From assembly GCF_016863275.1 (NCBI RefSeq), contig NZ_BOOO01000002.1, forward strand, positions 248,001 to 312,000: DNA of 64,000 nt, in the 5' to 3' direction. The stretch is from Planotetraspora mira (GTDB lineage Bacteria > Actinomycetota > Actinomycetes > Streptosporangiales > Streptosporangiaceae). Positions 45,537 through 54,567 of this stretch are shown here, one piece after another. The notes below the pieces were generated by a model that saw only the letters and a list, made by a program, of their open reading frames with translations, was not told the origin of the DNA and did no database searches. The position numbers and the translations under genes were made by a program. Position 1 is the first letter of the stretch, and every line of letters starts with the position of its first letter.

Positions 45537-46144
45537 CGTCCGCGCCTCCGTGGAGGCCAGGCACGCAGATTGCCGCCCTCCGCGACGAAGCAGTGCGGCG
45601 CATCCTCGCCGGGGAAGCTGGCGACGCGGTCAGGCGCGAACTCAAGCTCGATCTCCAAGAGGGTCGCCTGATCACTGACTACATCCGAACAATCACGACG
45701 GAGACGAGGCGTAGGGCTGCTCTGGTCCGCCTGCGAACAGGCGAGATGATCGACGCCGTGCGGTCGGATCTCATGCTCGGATCCCCCGACGTGGAAGCTG
45801 TCGCAGACGAGTTGCGGGCAACGCACCCATGGATCGCGGCCATTGCCTTCGGCCCCGATGACGACTGGTCGGACTGCCCCAGGGTCTCGCCCCATGCTGC
45901 GGCACCGCAGGCACGACGGGTTGAGCTGTCATGGTGCGACGACTCGCCTGGCGATGGACGGTCTGTTGACCACACCTGTATGTGCGTCATGACGGTCTAC
46001 GAACTGGTGTCATACGGCGGGATCTACAGGCTCAGACGTACGACTGAACGGCACGACGGTCACTCGGTGTCATATGCCGGCGGATGGCGGCGAACTGATG
46101 CATACGTGTGGTGGTCACGCTTGCTGGCTGGGCTCGCCCGGTAG
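45533..46144 (+). CDS. hypothetical protein, second of a coupled pair
   Basis: The 203-residue product starts at GTG 45533 inside the upstream stop. The first half is helical and charged (IAALRDEAVRRILAGEAGDAV, LDLQEGRLITDYIRTITTET). The second half has VELSWCDDSPG and a Tyr/Trp-rich C-terminus (GGWRRTDAYVWWSRLLAGL). Nothing identifies its function. It lies within the accessory region between attachment-like modules, so it is likely element cargo. Confidence 0.55.
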   Translation: MTSAPPWRPGTQIAALRDEAVRRILAGEAGDAVRRELKLDLQEGRLITDYIRTITTETRRRAALVRLRTGEMIDAVRSDLMLGSPDVEAVADELRATHPWIAAIAFGPDDDWSDCPRVSPHAAAPQARRVELSWCDDSPGDGRSVDHTCMCVMTVYELVSYGGIYRLRRTTERHDGHSVSYAGGWRRTDAYVWWSRLLAGLAR

Positions 46145-46541
46145 CAATCACCGTTCCCGCCGCGACAGCTCACACCGCGCCTGTCCGGATAGCGGCCGAG
46201 CGCGTGGCGGTGGCGGGCGCGTACGGCCCCCAGGGCCGCATGCGCAAGCCCGCCAGGCCGCCGCCGAACGCGCGCAGGCCGCAAGTACGCAGCGCTGCGG
46301 AGATGTGCACACTGTCAGCTTGGGAATCGGCTAGTGATCTACCCTCTCTGAGCTGGGAAACAGGGGTGCAGCTCAGTGCTGGTCGAGTCCCCGTGACTCC
46401 CCGTCAGTCCCCGCTGATCGCCGTTCAATCTGGCACGCATCTGGCACGCGATCAAGCTTGTCTCGATGGACTTCTATGCCGCCGCTCGACGGCGGCCCGA
46501 TGACTCCATGGTTGTCGTAGATGCGTTCTTATACTGGGATC
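46145..46541. other. gap containing attachment-like module A2
   Basis: Left of the module the sequence is G/C-rich without a gene. Module A2 occupies 46315-46450, and the remaining 90 bp leads to the next small gene. Confidence 0.4.
46315..46450 (+). other. attachment-like module A2
   Basis: The core TCAGCTTGGGAA (46315-46326) is followed by TCGGCTAGTGATCTACCCTC, GGGTGCAGCTCAG, GTCCCCGTGACTCCCCGT and GATCGCCGTTCAATCTGGCA, ending in the double CTGGCACGC. It matches A1 (41176) nearly base for base over most of its length. The A1-A2 and B1-B2 distances are 5139 and 5142 bp. Confidence 0.6.
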
Positions 46542-46994
46542 ATGTCGACATCGGAGTCTCCCTTCGTTCATCCGCGTTGGGGCCTTCAGTTCCATTGGTG
46601 GGCGGTCGATCCGTCGGGTTGCGTCGGTCTGTTCTCGTCCGCGATGGGCCCGGTGCCTTTGACGGTTGCGGCCAATGTGCAGGTCATGGACGAGGCGACG
46701 GCCAGTGCCAAGGCCCGATACCCGGATTGGTTTGACGCGTATTGTCCTCACGATGAGTACCAGCCACACTGTCTTGTCGCATTGACATATGGGCCACACC
46801 TATTTATGTGGAACGAGATAGACGACAACCGCTACACGCAGTACGGCATGCCAGCACGACCGATTCTGTCGTTCGAACTACCTGGAGAGCTAGAAAGAGC
46901 TGCACTCCTTGTGAAGGTCGGCTTCGCATTCGGCAAAACCCCTGATATCCAGCTGAACTATCTGGAGGGAATGGAAGTGCTTTCCGCAATGTAG
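46542..46994 (+). CDS. hypothetical protein between modules A2 and B2
   Basis: The 150-residue product from ATG 46542 contains HPRWGLQFHWWAVDPSGCVG, then YCPHDEYQPHCLVALTYGPH and FELPGELERAALLVKVGFAF. The pattern is that of a soluble globular protein, but no family is recognised. It occupies the same position between A2 and B2 as the unrelated 41234-41755 gene does between A1 and B1, consistent with interchangeable cargo. Confidence 0.5.
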   Translation: MSTSESPFVHPRWGLQFHWWAVDPSGCVGLFSSAMGPVPLTVAANVQVMDEATASAKARYPDWFDAYCPHDEYQPHCLVALTYGPHLFMWNEIDDNRYTQYGMPARPILSFELPGELERAALLVKVGFAFGKTPDIQLNYLEGMEVLSAM

Positions 46995-47051
46995 TCGTGC
47001 ACACAAAAGGTGCGGACCCGCGCTGTGCTCTCCGGTCTGCTCAGAGTCCTA

Positions 47052-47190
47052 TCAGCTTGGGAAGTCTTTCAACATCATCCGGTCTGAGCTGCGGAAAGGC
47101 TGACCTGGGCATATGCCGGTCGAGTGACCGTGAGTCCCCGTGATTCCCCGCTGGTTGCCGACGTACGGGCACGCAACGGGCACGCGAGGC
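47052..47190 (+). other. attachment-like module B2
   Basis: The core TCAGCTTGGGAA (47052-47063) is followed by GTCTTTCAACATCATCCGGT, GCCGGTCGAGTGACCGTGAG and GTACGGGCACGCAACGGGCA. It corresponds to B1, but without an adjacent complete tRNA T-arm. Confidence 0.6.
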
Positions 47191-47270
47191 CCCTGGGCCC
47201 CAAAAGTGCCCTGGGTCGGCTTCCGAGCAGCCGCGTCGGCGCGGATCAGCGGAGGAAGCAGGGAAAGCCG

Positions 47271-47891
47271 TCAGCCATCCAATCCGAGCAACCTGGTGGC
47301 TAGCTGGTGCAGGTACGCACGGAACCGCTGCAGGTACACAATGTCGCGAGGCCCATGGGGCTCCCCTTTCGGGGAGAGCATGCCACCTACCACGAAGCCG
47401 CGGACGCACCAGACGATGACCTCCACGGTCTGCCCGACGTCCACATCGGGTCCGACAACGGGCCGGAACGCTTCGTTGACGCGGTCTCGATTCGGCTTGA
47501 CGTACTGAGCCTCAACCCCGGCGACGTCGGCGGCGTCGGACATCCATCGGTGTATCCACAACTCGGGGATCTCCGGGTGATCGATGTAGAAGTCCAGAAA
47601 GCGGTCCACCACCAAGAGAACACCCGCCCGATCGGGTGTGAACTCGGCGAATGCCGAGTCCAACATCGCCTGTGTGGCGAGGTAGTTCCGACGCGCCACC
47701 ATCATGTAGATCTCGCGTTTACCGCCGACGAGGTCAGTGACGGTGGCGATGTCGACTCCGGCGGCATCGGCGATCGTCAGGGCCGGGGTTCCGTCGTACC
47801 CCAGAGACGCGAAGAGCCGAGTGGCCTTCTCGATGATGCGCTCCCGCACCATGTTCGACTCGAGCTCGCTGCCGCGGCTAACCCCACCCAT
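47271..47891 (-). CDS. TetR-family transcriptional regulator
   Basis: The 206-residue protein has the TetR helix-turn-helix (RERIIEKATRLFASLGYDGT, LTIADAAGVDIATVTDLVGG, KREIYMMVARRNY). A variable ligand-binding C-terminus follows (LLVVDRFLDFYIDHPEIPEL, WCVRGFVVGGML). The recognition helix is slightly unusual (ATVTDLVGGKREIY instead of xxLYYHFxxKxxL), but the spacing is kept. ATG 47891 is used; ATG 47852 is possible. Upstream there is an inverted repeat that may be its operator. No obvious target gene adjoins. Confidence 0.85.
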   Translation of the reverse strand: MGGVSRGSELESNMVRERIIEKATRLFASLGYDGTPALTIADAAGVDIATVTDLVGGKREIYMMVARRNYLATQAMLDSAFAEFTPDRAGVLLVVDRFLDFYIDHPEIPELWIHRWMSDAADVAGVEAQYVKPNRDRVNEAFRPVVGPDVDVGQTVEVIVWCVRGFVVGGMLSPKGEPHGPRDIVYLQRFRAYLHQLATRLLGLDG

Positions 47892-47930
47892 GAACATCAC
47901 GTTAGTCGCGTCTCTGCCGCTACCGACCGT

Positions 47931-47967
47931 AATGTTCCGTTCCTATTCCGCTGGATAGCGAAACATT
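47931..47967. promoter_or_regulatory. inverted repeat upstream of tetR
   Basis: AATGTTCCG (47931-47939) and CGAAACATT (47959-47967) match at eight of nine positions as an inverted repeat with 19 bp between, 40 bp upstream of the tetR start. It is a plausible autoregulatory site. Confidence 0.35.
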
Positions 47968-48033
47968 GGGCCCATCCAACGCGATCATGAACACCGTGAT
48001 GGCCTGACACCCGACCGAACAGGAGCCGCCGTC

Positions 48034-48102
48034 CATCCCGTTTACCGTTGACCCAACCGCGGAGCGGCAGTGGGCCGACGAGGGAGGGGCAAGCCCGGCT
48101 TG
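48034..48102 (+). repeat. dispersed 69-bp repeat, copy 1
   Basis: This 69-bp stretch, beginning CATCCCGTTTACCGTTGACC and ending AAGCCCGGCTTG, matches 54642-54710 at 61 of 69 positions in the same orientation. It is G/C-rich and contains the self-complementary stretch AAGCCCGGCTTG. It may be an IS end or a small non-autonomous element. Confidence 0.6.
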
Positions 48103-48489
48103 CTTCGTCCGTAGATTGCCAGCATCGCCCAACGCCATGCCTCGTCATGGGAAGATGTGCCTGCGGAATAGCGCGTTGCTCGCCTCGTAGGGATAGCGCT
48201 CCGAGGCTGCCGTTTCCGCCTGAGCCGGCGTGATGCCTCCGGTGCGGTTGCATCACCGACGCGAAGCGCCGACGCTCGCCGTGCAGGTACTCGACGTATT
48301 CGTTTTCGGTCCAGTGGTCGGCCAGGTGACGGGACCTGGGGCACCCTCATGCTCGTCGGCATGGTGTGGCTCGCTCAAGGCCTCCACGGTGGCCCCAATG
48401 TCCCCAGGCTGCCAGATTGACTTAGAGCGCACTTCAAGTCCTATTGTCGCCGATATGGCCGAATCGATAGGGATCGTGCACGGGGCACG
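48103..48489. other. gap between tetR and merR, decayed
   Basis: Apart from the frameshifted minus-strand fragment there is no gene. The last 100 bp before merR is moderately A/T-rich and probably contains the promoter for the merR-AKR pair. Confidence 0.4.
48145..48337 (-). pseudogene. frameshifted 3' fragment of a hypothetical gene
   Basis: On the minus strand one frame reads RHLADHWTENEYVEYLHGER and RRFASVMQPH. After a frame change it continues GITPAQAETAASERYPYEAS and NALFRRHIFP before a stop at 48145-48147. The two halves join into a sensible protein tail only if one or two bases are inserted or removed. An upstream in-frame stop removes the 5' part. The family is not named. Confidence 0.5.
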
Positions 48490-48843
48490 ATGTCGATCTC
48501 CGATGTCGCCGAACGCACCGGACTTTTGACGCACGCTGCGCTACTACGAGCGCGAAGGGCTCATGTTCGCGCCGGTCGACCGGGCGTCGTCGACGCATCG
48601 CCGGTACACCGAGGCCGACCTCAACTGGGTGACCTTTCTCACCAAGCTGCGCATGACCTCGATGCCCATCGCCAAGATGCGCGAATACGTCGAGCTCGCC
48701 TGCCGCGGCGACGAAAGCACCGCGGAACGGCTCGAACTGCTGCTCATCCACCGGATGAACGTCGAGCGCCAACTCGGGGAGATGACGGCGAGCCTCGCCG
48801 CTATCGACTACAAGATCGGTCTCTATCAGGAAAGGCTATCCAC

Positions 48844-48847
<4 letters not shown>
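48490..48847 (+). pseudogene. MerR-family regulator disrupted by a frameshift
   Basis: ATG 48490 opens with [14 protein letters not shown], the first helix-turn-helix of a MerR protein. The expected continuation [11 protein letters not shown] is found one frame over, from 48533, then runs intact ([56 protein letters not shown]) to the stop at 48847. Removing a single base near 48531 restores an uninterrupted MerR of normal length. It is therefore a recent pseudogene or a sequencing error. Its stop overlaps the aldo/keto reductase start (ATGA), a common pairing. Confidence 0.8.
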
Positions 48848-49836
<989 letters not shown>

Positions 49837-50298
49837 AGCGCGGCGAACAGGGTCGTGGTGCCGTGCCGGTACTAGTCGTGGGAGCGTCGCTCGATCGGGC
49901 CGGGTTGCATCGGCAGTACCGGCACCGTGCGGTCCAGGGCCTCGATCTGGGACTTCTCATCGATGCACAGCACGATCGCGTCATCGGGCAGATCCTCGTG
50001 GGCGCCCAGGTACAGGCTACGGATGTCGGTGACTTTGCCGACCAGCTCGGGGTCGGTGGAGAACCGGAACGACTCCGCTTCACGGTTCGATCTCATAGGC
50101 CCGCCACGCCGCGCGACCGAGATGTTGGAGATCTTGAGCCGATCGGCGAGAAGTCGGCTCGACCAGTGCGTGACACCGAACTTCTTTGGCGGGGGCTTGA
50201 GCGTCTCGGCCGCGATCGCACGATGGCCCAGAGTGCGCGGCCGGCCCGAACGAGCGCGATCATAGAAAGCCTCACTCTGGCACGGGATCCACTCCGCC
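49837..50298 (-). mobile_element. IS630-family transposase remnant
   Basis: On the minus strand the sequence encodes AETLKPPPKKFGVTHWSSRL, FSTDPELVGKVTDIRSLYLG and IVLCIDEKSQIEALDRTVPV, all characteristic of IS630 transposases. A segment between SNISVA and FRFSTDPELV is shortened. An in-frame TAG follows RRSHD, after which [14 protein letters not shown] continues until it is cut by the AKR stop. Only the first catalytic Asp region remains. It is truncated at both ends and inactive. Confidence 0.8.
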
Positions 50299-50748
50299 TC
50301 ACGCCAGGGACGCACTCCGTGTGGCGCTCATGTCGTACGCGTCCTGGTGGCGTCGGATCTCGGTGTGCTGTTCGGCGCTCCAGGCAGCCAGGTGCTCGAT
50401 GGCGGAGAGCAGGGAGGCGCCGAGGCTGGTGAGGGAATACTCGACGCGGGGTGGCACCTCCGCGTAGGCAGCGCGGTCGACTAGCCCGCTGCGCTGAAGG
50501 CGCTTGAGGGTGAGGGTGAGCATGCGCCGGGAGATGGCGGGGATCGCGGTGTCGAGGTCCGAGTAGCGGGCGTCGCCGTTGGCCAGGGCGCCGATGACCA
50601 GCATGCTCCACTTGTCGCCCACCAGGTCGAGGATCTCGCGAATGAAGTCCGCGTCCCGCTCGTCCCAGCGCTCACACGGGCCCGAGAGGCGCAGTACGTT
50701 TGCCCGCGCCTCGCCGGTGGAGGCCGCCTGGCCCTCGTAGTTGCTCAC
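50299..50748 (-). CDS. HxlR-family transcriptional regulator
   Basis: The 149-residue winged-helix protein has the HxlR signature: LDLVGDKWSMLVIGALANGDARYS, then PAISRRMLTLTLKRLQRSGLVDR and PPRVEYSLTSLGASL. GTG 50748 is preceded by GGAAGGG. It is divergent from an SDR/FMN-reductase pair, with about 240 bp between. HxlR proteins next to such genes usually sense quinones or aldehydes and control the divergent reductases. The extreme 3' end abuts the IS630 remnant but appears complete. Confidence 0.88.
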   Translation of the reverse strand: MSNYEGQAASTGEARANVLRLSGPCERWDERDADFIREILDLVGDKWSMLVIGALANGDARYSDLDTAIPAISRRMLTLTLKRLQRSGLVDRAAYAEVPPRVEYSLTSLGASLLSAIEHLAAWSAEQHTEIRRHQDAYDMSATRSASLA

Positions 50749-50985
50749 TGATGACGCCCTTCCGGTGTTCCTCAGGAACACAAACATGCCTTTTGTAACC
50801 CTTGTCGCGCTGCTGCACAGTGGGCTTACGCACCAGCGTCAACGCGCCGGTCGAAGCGGTCGTTCTGCGCACGTGGCGGTAACTACCAGGCATTTTAGGC
50901 GTATTCCCGCCTCATCGCCTCCGGCATTGTTCCCGCCTGCCGAGCCGGCGCCGCACCCTCACAAGCCGAAAGGACATGCCCAGCA

Positions 50986-51756
50986 ATGGAAGGGCTCAAG
51001 GACAAGGTCTTCATTGTCACCGGCGGCGGATCGGGCATCGGCGCGGCCACCGTACAGCGACTGCTGGCCGAAGGCGCCCGAGTGACCGCGGCCGGTACCA
51101 ACGCCGAGAAGCTCGCGTGGACCCGCGAGCAGGCATCGGAAACGGCCGATCGGCTGCTCACGGTCCAGTTTGACCTTCGGGACGAAGATTCCATCGCCTC
51201 TCTGGTCGCCCAGACCACTGACCGATTCGGCCGACTCGACGGCGTCGCCAACGTCGCCGCCGCCGTCGGCGCCGACCTCATGGCCCGCGACCAGGGCGTC
51301 GACACCATGGACCCCGACGTGTGGGCCGAGATGATGCGGATCAACGTCACCGGCGCCGGGCTCATGATCCGCGAAAGCCTGCCCGCGCTGGTCGCCTCGG
51401 GCGGCGGCTCGATCGTCAACGTCTCCTCCCTGGCGGCGTGGCAGCGGGAATCGGCGCTCGCCGCGTACGCCTCATCCAAGATCGCCCTGCACGCGCTCAC
51501 CCGCCACACCGCCCATGCGTGGGGCCAAAAGAACATCCGGTGCAACGCCGTCGCCCCCGGGGTCGTCCTCACGGAGAACGTCCGTACCGGCACGCCCCCA
51601 GAGGTTCGCGAGGCTCTGTTGGAGAAAACTGCGCTCCCGCGGCTTGGCAAGCCCGAGGACCTCGCCTCCATGCTCGCCTTCCTCCTGTCTGCGGAGTCCG
51701 GTTGGATCACCGGCCAGATCCTGTCGGTGGACGGCGGCCTGACCATGCGCGAGTAG
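50986..51756 (+). CDS. short-chain dehydrogenase/reductase
   Basis: The 256-residue SDR has cofactor motif IVTGGGSGIGAATV, the VANVAAAVG variant of NNAG, catalytic Ser in IVNVSSLAAWQ, YASSK and the ending ITGQILSVDGGLTM. The NxAG motif is replaced by NVAA, a mild deviation. It is followed after 79 bp by an FMN reductase gene. With the divergent HxlR regulator these may form a small redox-stress unit. Confidence 0.92.
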   Translation: MEGLKDKVFIVTGGGSGIGAATVQRLLAEGARVTAAGTNAEKLAWTREQASETADRLLTVQFDLRDEDSIASLVAQTTDRFGRLDGVANVAAAVGADLMARDQGVDTMDPDVWAEMMRINVTGAGLMIRESLPALVASGGGSIVNVSSLAAWQRESALAAYASSKIALHALTRHTAHAWGQKNIRCNAVAPGVVLTENVRTGTPPEVREALLEKTALPRLGKPEDLASMLAFLLSAESGWITGQILSVDGGLTMRE

Positions 51757-51835
51757 CGCCGCTCACCACCGCGAACCAAGATCCACACCTCTCTCAGTCG
51801 TATTTGTCCCGGGCACGTCTATGTCTGGAGAACCC

Positions 51836-52396
51836 ATGCCCGTCCACATCCTCGCCCTCGTCGGCAGCCTGCGCTCCGGCTCACACAACCGCCAGCTCGC
51901 CGAAGCCGCGGTCAAACACGCCCCCGACGGCGTCAAGGTCACCCTCTACGAGGGCCTGGCCGAGGTGCCCTTCTATAACGAGGACATCGACACCGACGAA
52001 CAGCGTCCCGCCGCCGCCACCCGCCTGCGCGAGACCGCCGCGCGCGCCGACGCGTTCCTGCTCGTCACCCCCGAACACAACGGCACCATCCCCGCCGTGC
52101 TGAAGAACGCCATCGACTGGCTGTCCCGCCCGTTCGGCTCCGGCGCCCTAGCGGGTTCGCCGACCGCCGTCGTCGGCACCGCCTTCGGTCAGTACGGTGG
52201 CGTGTGGGCCCAGGACGACGCCCGCAAGTCCGCCGGTATCGCCGGCGCCACGATCCTGAAGGACGCCAAACTCGCGATACCCGACTCAGTGACTCGCTTC
52301 GCCCAGACCCACCCGGCCGATGACGCCGAAGCCGTCGCGCAGCTCGTGCAGGTGCTCAGCGCCCTCGCCGCCGCCATCAAGGTCCCCGCGTCCTGA
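51836..52396 (+). CDS. NADPH-dependent FMN reductase
   Basis: The 186-residue flavodoxin-fold protein has the flavin phosphate loop GSLRSGSHNRQLA, the TPEHNGTIPAVLKNAIDWLSRP segment typical of the family (PEYN-like), and VVGTAFGQYGGVWAQ. It reduces FMN, azo dyes or quinones with NADPH. ATG 51836 follows TGGAG. It is in the same direction as the SDR upstream. Confidence 0.92.
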   Translation: MPVHILALVGSLRSGSHNRQLAEAAVKHAPDGVKVTLYEGLAEVPFYNEDIDTDEQRPAAATRLRETAARADAFLLVTPEHNGTIPAVLKNAIDWLSRPFGSGALAGSPTAVVGTAFGQYGGVWAQDDARKSAGIAGATILKDAKLAIPDSVTRFAQTHPADDAEAVAQLVQVLSALAAAIKVPAS

Positions 52397-52488
52397 GCCC
52401 CGTATTCCCGGCACGCTCCGAGCGGAGGCTTTCCGGGGCCAGATGGCGGGCGGGGACGGCATTCCATCCGGCGTGCAGCAATGGCGTA

Positions 52489-52671
52489 CCTCGGTGGCTG
52501 TGGCCACCGGCAAGCTTCGGAATCGCTGTCGATGACGTCGACTTCCTCGGCCGCACCATCCGGATAAACCGGCAGGTTCGGATCATTCGCGGAGAGCAGC
52601 AAGTCACGCTCGCGGCCGTCGTAGCCGGCCACAACCTGAACCCACGACCGCACCAGCACCGGTACCACTAA
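52489..52671 (+). pseudogene. tyrosine-integrase-like fragment
   Basis: In the frame ending with TAA at 52669-52671 the sequence reads SFGIAVDDVDFLGRTIRINR followed by QVRIIRGEQQV. It resembles the region of phage-type integrases that reads GLxVEDVDFLRRTVxVxRQ. Upstream similarity is lost within about ten codons, and the catalytic R-HxxR-Y part is absent. It is a scrap, consistent with past integrative elements here. The identification rests on a short match. Confidence 0.4.
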
Positions 52672-52681
52672 AGGAGTTCTG

Positions 52682-53332
52682 ATGGCAGCACAAACCGACA
52701 AATTGCACATCGACGTCTGGGCAGACGTGGCCTGCCCGTACTGCTACGTCGGAAAGCAGCGCCTCAAGACCGCGATCTCGCGGTCCGGACACCAGGAGGA
52801 GATCGAGCTGGAGTTGCACACCTTCGAACTTGACGCCACAGCTCCGAAAGAGCCGGCCGAGATCGCGAGCTACACCGCCCAGAAAATGGGAGTGAGCCGG
52901 GAGCGGGCGCTCGAGATGGATCGCCGCGTGAAGGGCATGGCTGATCAGGATGGGCTGCCGTACGAGACGGAGCGCATCCATGCCAACAGTTTCGACGCGC
53001 TGCGGCTGCTCCAGCTGGCCAAGCAGCACGGGGTCGCCAACGAGCTCATGAGCCGGTTGCAGCGCTCCCTGTTCAGCGGTCGCCGGGACACCTACGACCA
53101 CGCCGCCATGACCGCCTCAGCGGTCGACCTGGGTATCCCTGAGGATGAGGTCCGCACCGTGCTGGCCGGGGACCAGTTCGCCGCCCAAGTCCGCCGCGAT
53201 CAGCAGGCGGCGCTCCGCCTGGGGGCTACAGGCGTCCCGTTCGTTGTGCTCGCCGGTCGTTATGGCGTCCCCGGTGCCGGGACCGTTCAGTCATACGCGG
53301 ATGCCATCCGCACGGCGTGGGAGAACCGATGA
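52682..53332 (+). CDS. DsbA-family oxidoreductase, FrnE-like
   Basis: The 216-residue protein has a thioredoxin-fold active site CPYC at residues 18-21 (WADVACPYCYVGKQRL) with the long helical insert of the FrnE/2-hydroxychromene isomerase-like group. The cis-proline loop is GATGVPFVVLAGRYGVPGA. No signal peptide is present, so it acts in the cytoplasm, probably in thiol/disulfide exchange. AAGGAG precedes ATG 52682. Its stop overlaps the start of a 40-codon frame with a Cys pair. Confidence 0.9.
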   Translation: MAAQTDKLHIDVWADVACPYCYVGKQRLKTAISRSGHQEEIELELHTFELDATAPKEPAEIASYTAQKMGVSRERALEMDRRVKGMADQDGLPYETERIHANSFDALRLLQLAKQHGVANELMSRLQRSLFSGRRDTYDHAAMTASAVDLGIPEDEVRTVLAGDQFAAQVRRDQQAALRLGATGVPFVVLAGRYGVPGAGTVQSYADAIRTAWENR

Positions 53333-53451
53333 GTGACAAGTACGACCCGCTCGAGCCCCTCGAGCTGCTGCCCGACGCTGTCGAGGGGTACTGCGACCTC
53401 GAAACCGGCAAATGCGTCACCTCGCCGCTTTCAGCAGACGACAAGTCGTGA
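53329..53451 (+). CDS. 40-residue small protein with a Cys pair, coupled to the FrnE-like gene
   Basis: ATG 53329 overlaps the upstream stop (ATGA) and the frame runs to TGA 53449-53451. The peptide starts MSDKYDPLEPLELLPDAVEG and contains YCDLETGKCV, a C-x6-C pair. It is acidic and lacks a signal peptide. Tight coupling to a cytoplasmic dithiol oxidoreductase suggests it could be a partner or substrate of that enzyme. The function is unproven and the family is not recognised. Confidence 0.55.
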   Translation: MSDKYDPLEPLELLPDAVEGYCDLETGKCVTSPLSADDKS

Positions 53452-53721
53452 CGGCCTACCCGCCGCCTGTCGTTGCGCCCAGTAGAAGGAGCACTGATCC
53501 GTCTGATCGCGCGCGCTGACGGCCTGGCCGAGGCCGGAGTGGACCAGGGGAACCTGCATGACAGCGAATCCTTTACTTGAAGATGCTCGACGCAGGTCGC
53601 GGCTTGTGACGCAGCGTCATCCCGGCTTCGTTGATGAGGTGGACTCCGACTACTCCATCCGTGGAGCCTGCCAGTCCCTACCCCCGTCTCGCCGAGGGGT
53701 CGGGTGGGGAATCATCCCGTC
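53329..53721. other. spacer after the small protein, no further gene
   Basis: Between 53452 and 53721 one plus-strand frame reads GALIRLIARADGLAEAGVDQ and ends soon after. It has no start signal and looks like residual coding sequence. The rest shows nothing recognisable. Confidence 0.3.
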
Positions 53722-54567
53722 TCAGCGTGACGACGTTTCGCATGACTGGTCCACACGAGGCCTCATAGCGCTCAACTTGGCCAGGGCCTCCTCGGAGGGA
53801 CCGGGTTCCGCTTGGCTGAGGAAAACACGCTGGCCGGGGGCACTGTCGATGGAGAACGACTCATCCCAGAAGATCAGGTCGCCGACAAGAGGATGGTGGA
53901 GGCGATAGACGTTGTGCCGCCTGGCGCGTACGTCATGGCGAGCCCACATCTGCCGAAAGTCCTCGCTGCTCTCCGAGAGCTCCTCGACCAGCTCGAGCAC
54001 GGACGGATCCTTGTTGTCTGCCCCCACAGCGGCGCGTAGGTGGGCGACCATGGAACCGGCCTCCTGTTCCCAGTCTGGCCACACCCGCCTGGCCTCCGGG
54101 CTGAGAAAAAGCATCCGCATGAAGTTGTCGGTGCGCCCCAACCTTTCGGCGAGAGCGGCAAACAGCGAGTTATGGGCCAGCACGTCCGTTCGACGGTTCA
54201 CCACGGACGCCGGCCCGTGGCCCCAACTGTCCATGAGTCGCAGCACCTGCGGCTTGACCTTGTCTTTCCCGCCATCGATTCCCCAGCTACGCGCCCGAGG
54301 GTGAGCGAGCTGGTAAAGGTGCTCGGTGGCATCGGCATCAAGCTGAAACACCCGTGCCAGGGCGTTGAGCACCTGATCCGACGGACAGCGGTCTCTTCCC
54401 TGCTCCAGCCTCGTGTAGTAATCCCTGCTGACACCGGCCAGCAGGGCCACCTCGTCGCGGCGCAGTCCCGGTGTCCGCCGGTGGCTGGCACCGCGCGACA
54501 AGCCCACCTCGTCGGGGGACATGATCTGTCGCCGAGCGCGAAGGAAGTCGCCAAGAGGAGTCCCCAT
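53722..54567 (-). CDS. MmyB-type helix-turn-helix regulator
   Basis: The 281-residue regulator has an XRE helix-turn-helix (TPGLRRDEVALLAGVSRDYYTRLEQGRD) followed by the MmyB-like ligand-binding domain (VVNRRTDVLAHNSLFAAL, NFMRMLFLSPEARRVWPDWE, LVGDLIFWDESFSIDSAPGQ). This architecture is widespread in actinomycetes; such proteins often repress a divergent oxidoreductase gene and may bind fatty acids. Here no intact target gene lies on its divergent side, so it appears orphaned. ATG 54567 matches the family N-terminus LGDFLRARR. Confidence 0.9.
   Translation of the reverse strand: MGTPLGDFLRARRQIMSPDEVGLSRGASHRRTPGLRRDEVALLAGVSRDYYTRLEQGRDRCPSDQVLNALARVFQLDADATEHLYQLAHPRARSWGIDGGKDKVKPQVLRLMDSWGHGPASVVNRRTDVLAHNSLFAALAERLGRTDNFMRMLFLSPEARRVWPDWEQEAGSMVAHLRAAVGADNKDPSVLELVEELSESSEDFRQMWARHDVRARRHNVYRLHHPLVGDLIFWDESFSIDSAPGQRVFLSQAEPGPSEEALAKLSAMRPRVDQSCETSSR

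Noticed and set aside
46830-47040. second tRNA fragment near module B2 (GGACCCGCGCTGT)
   Set aside because: Only about 12 bases resemble a tRNA T-arm edge; too short to claim.
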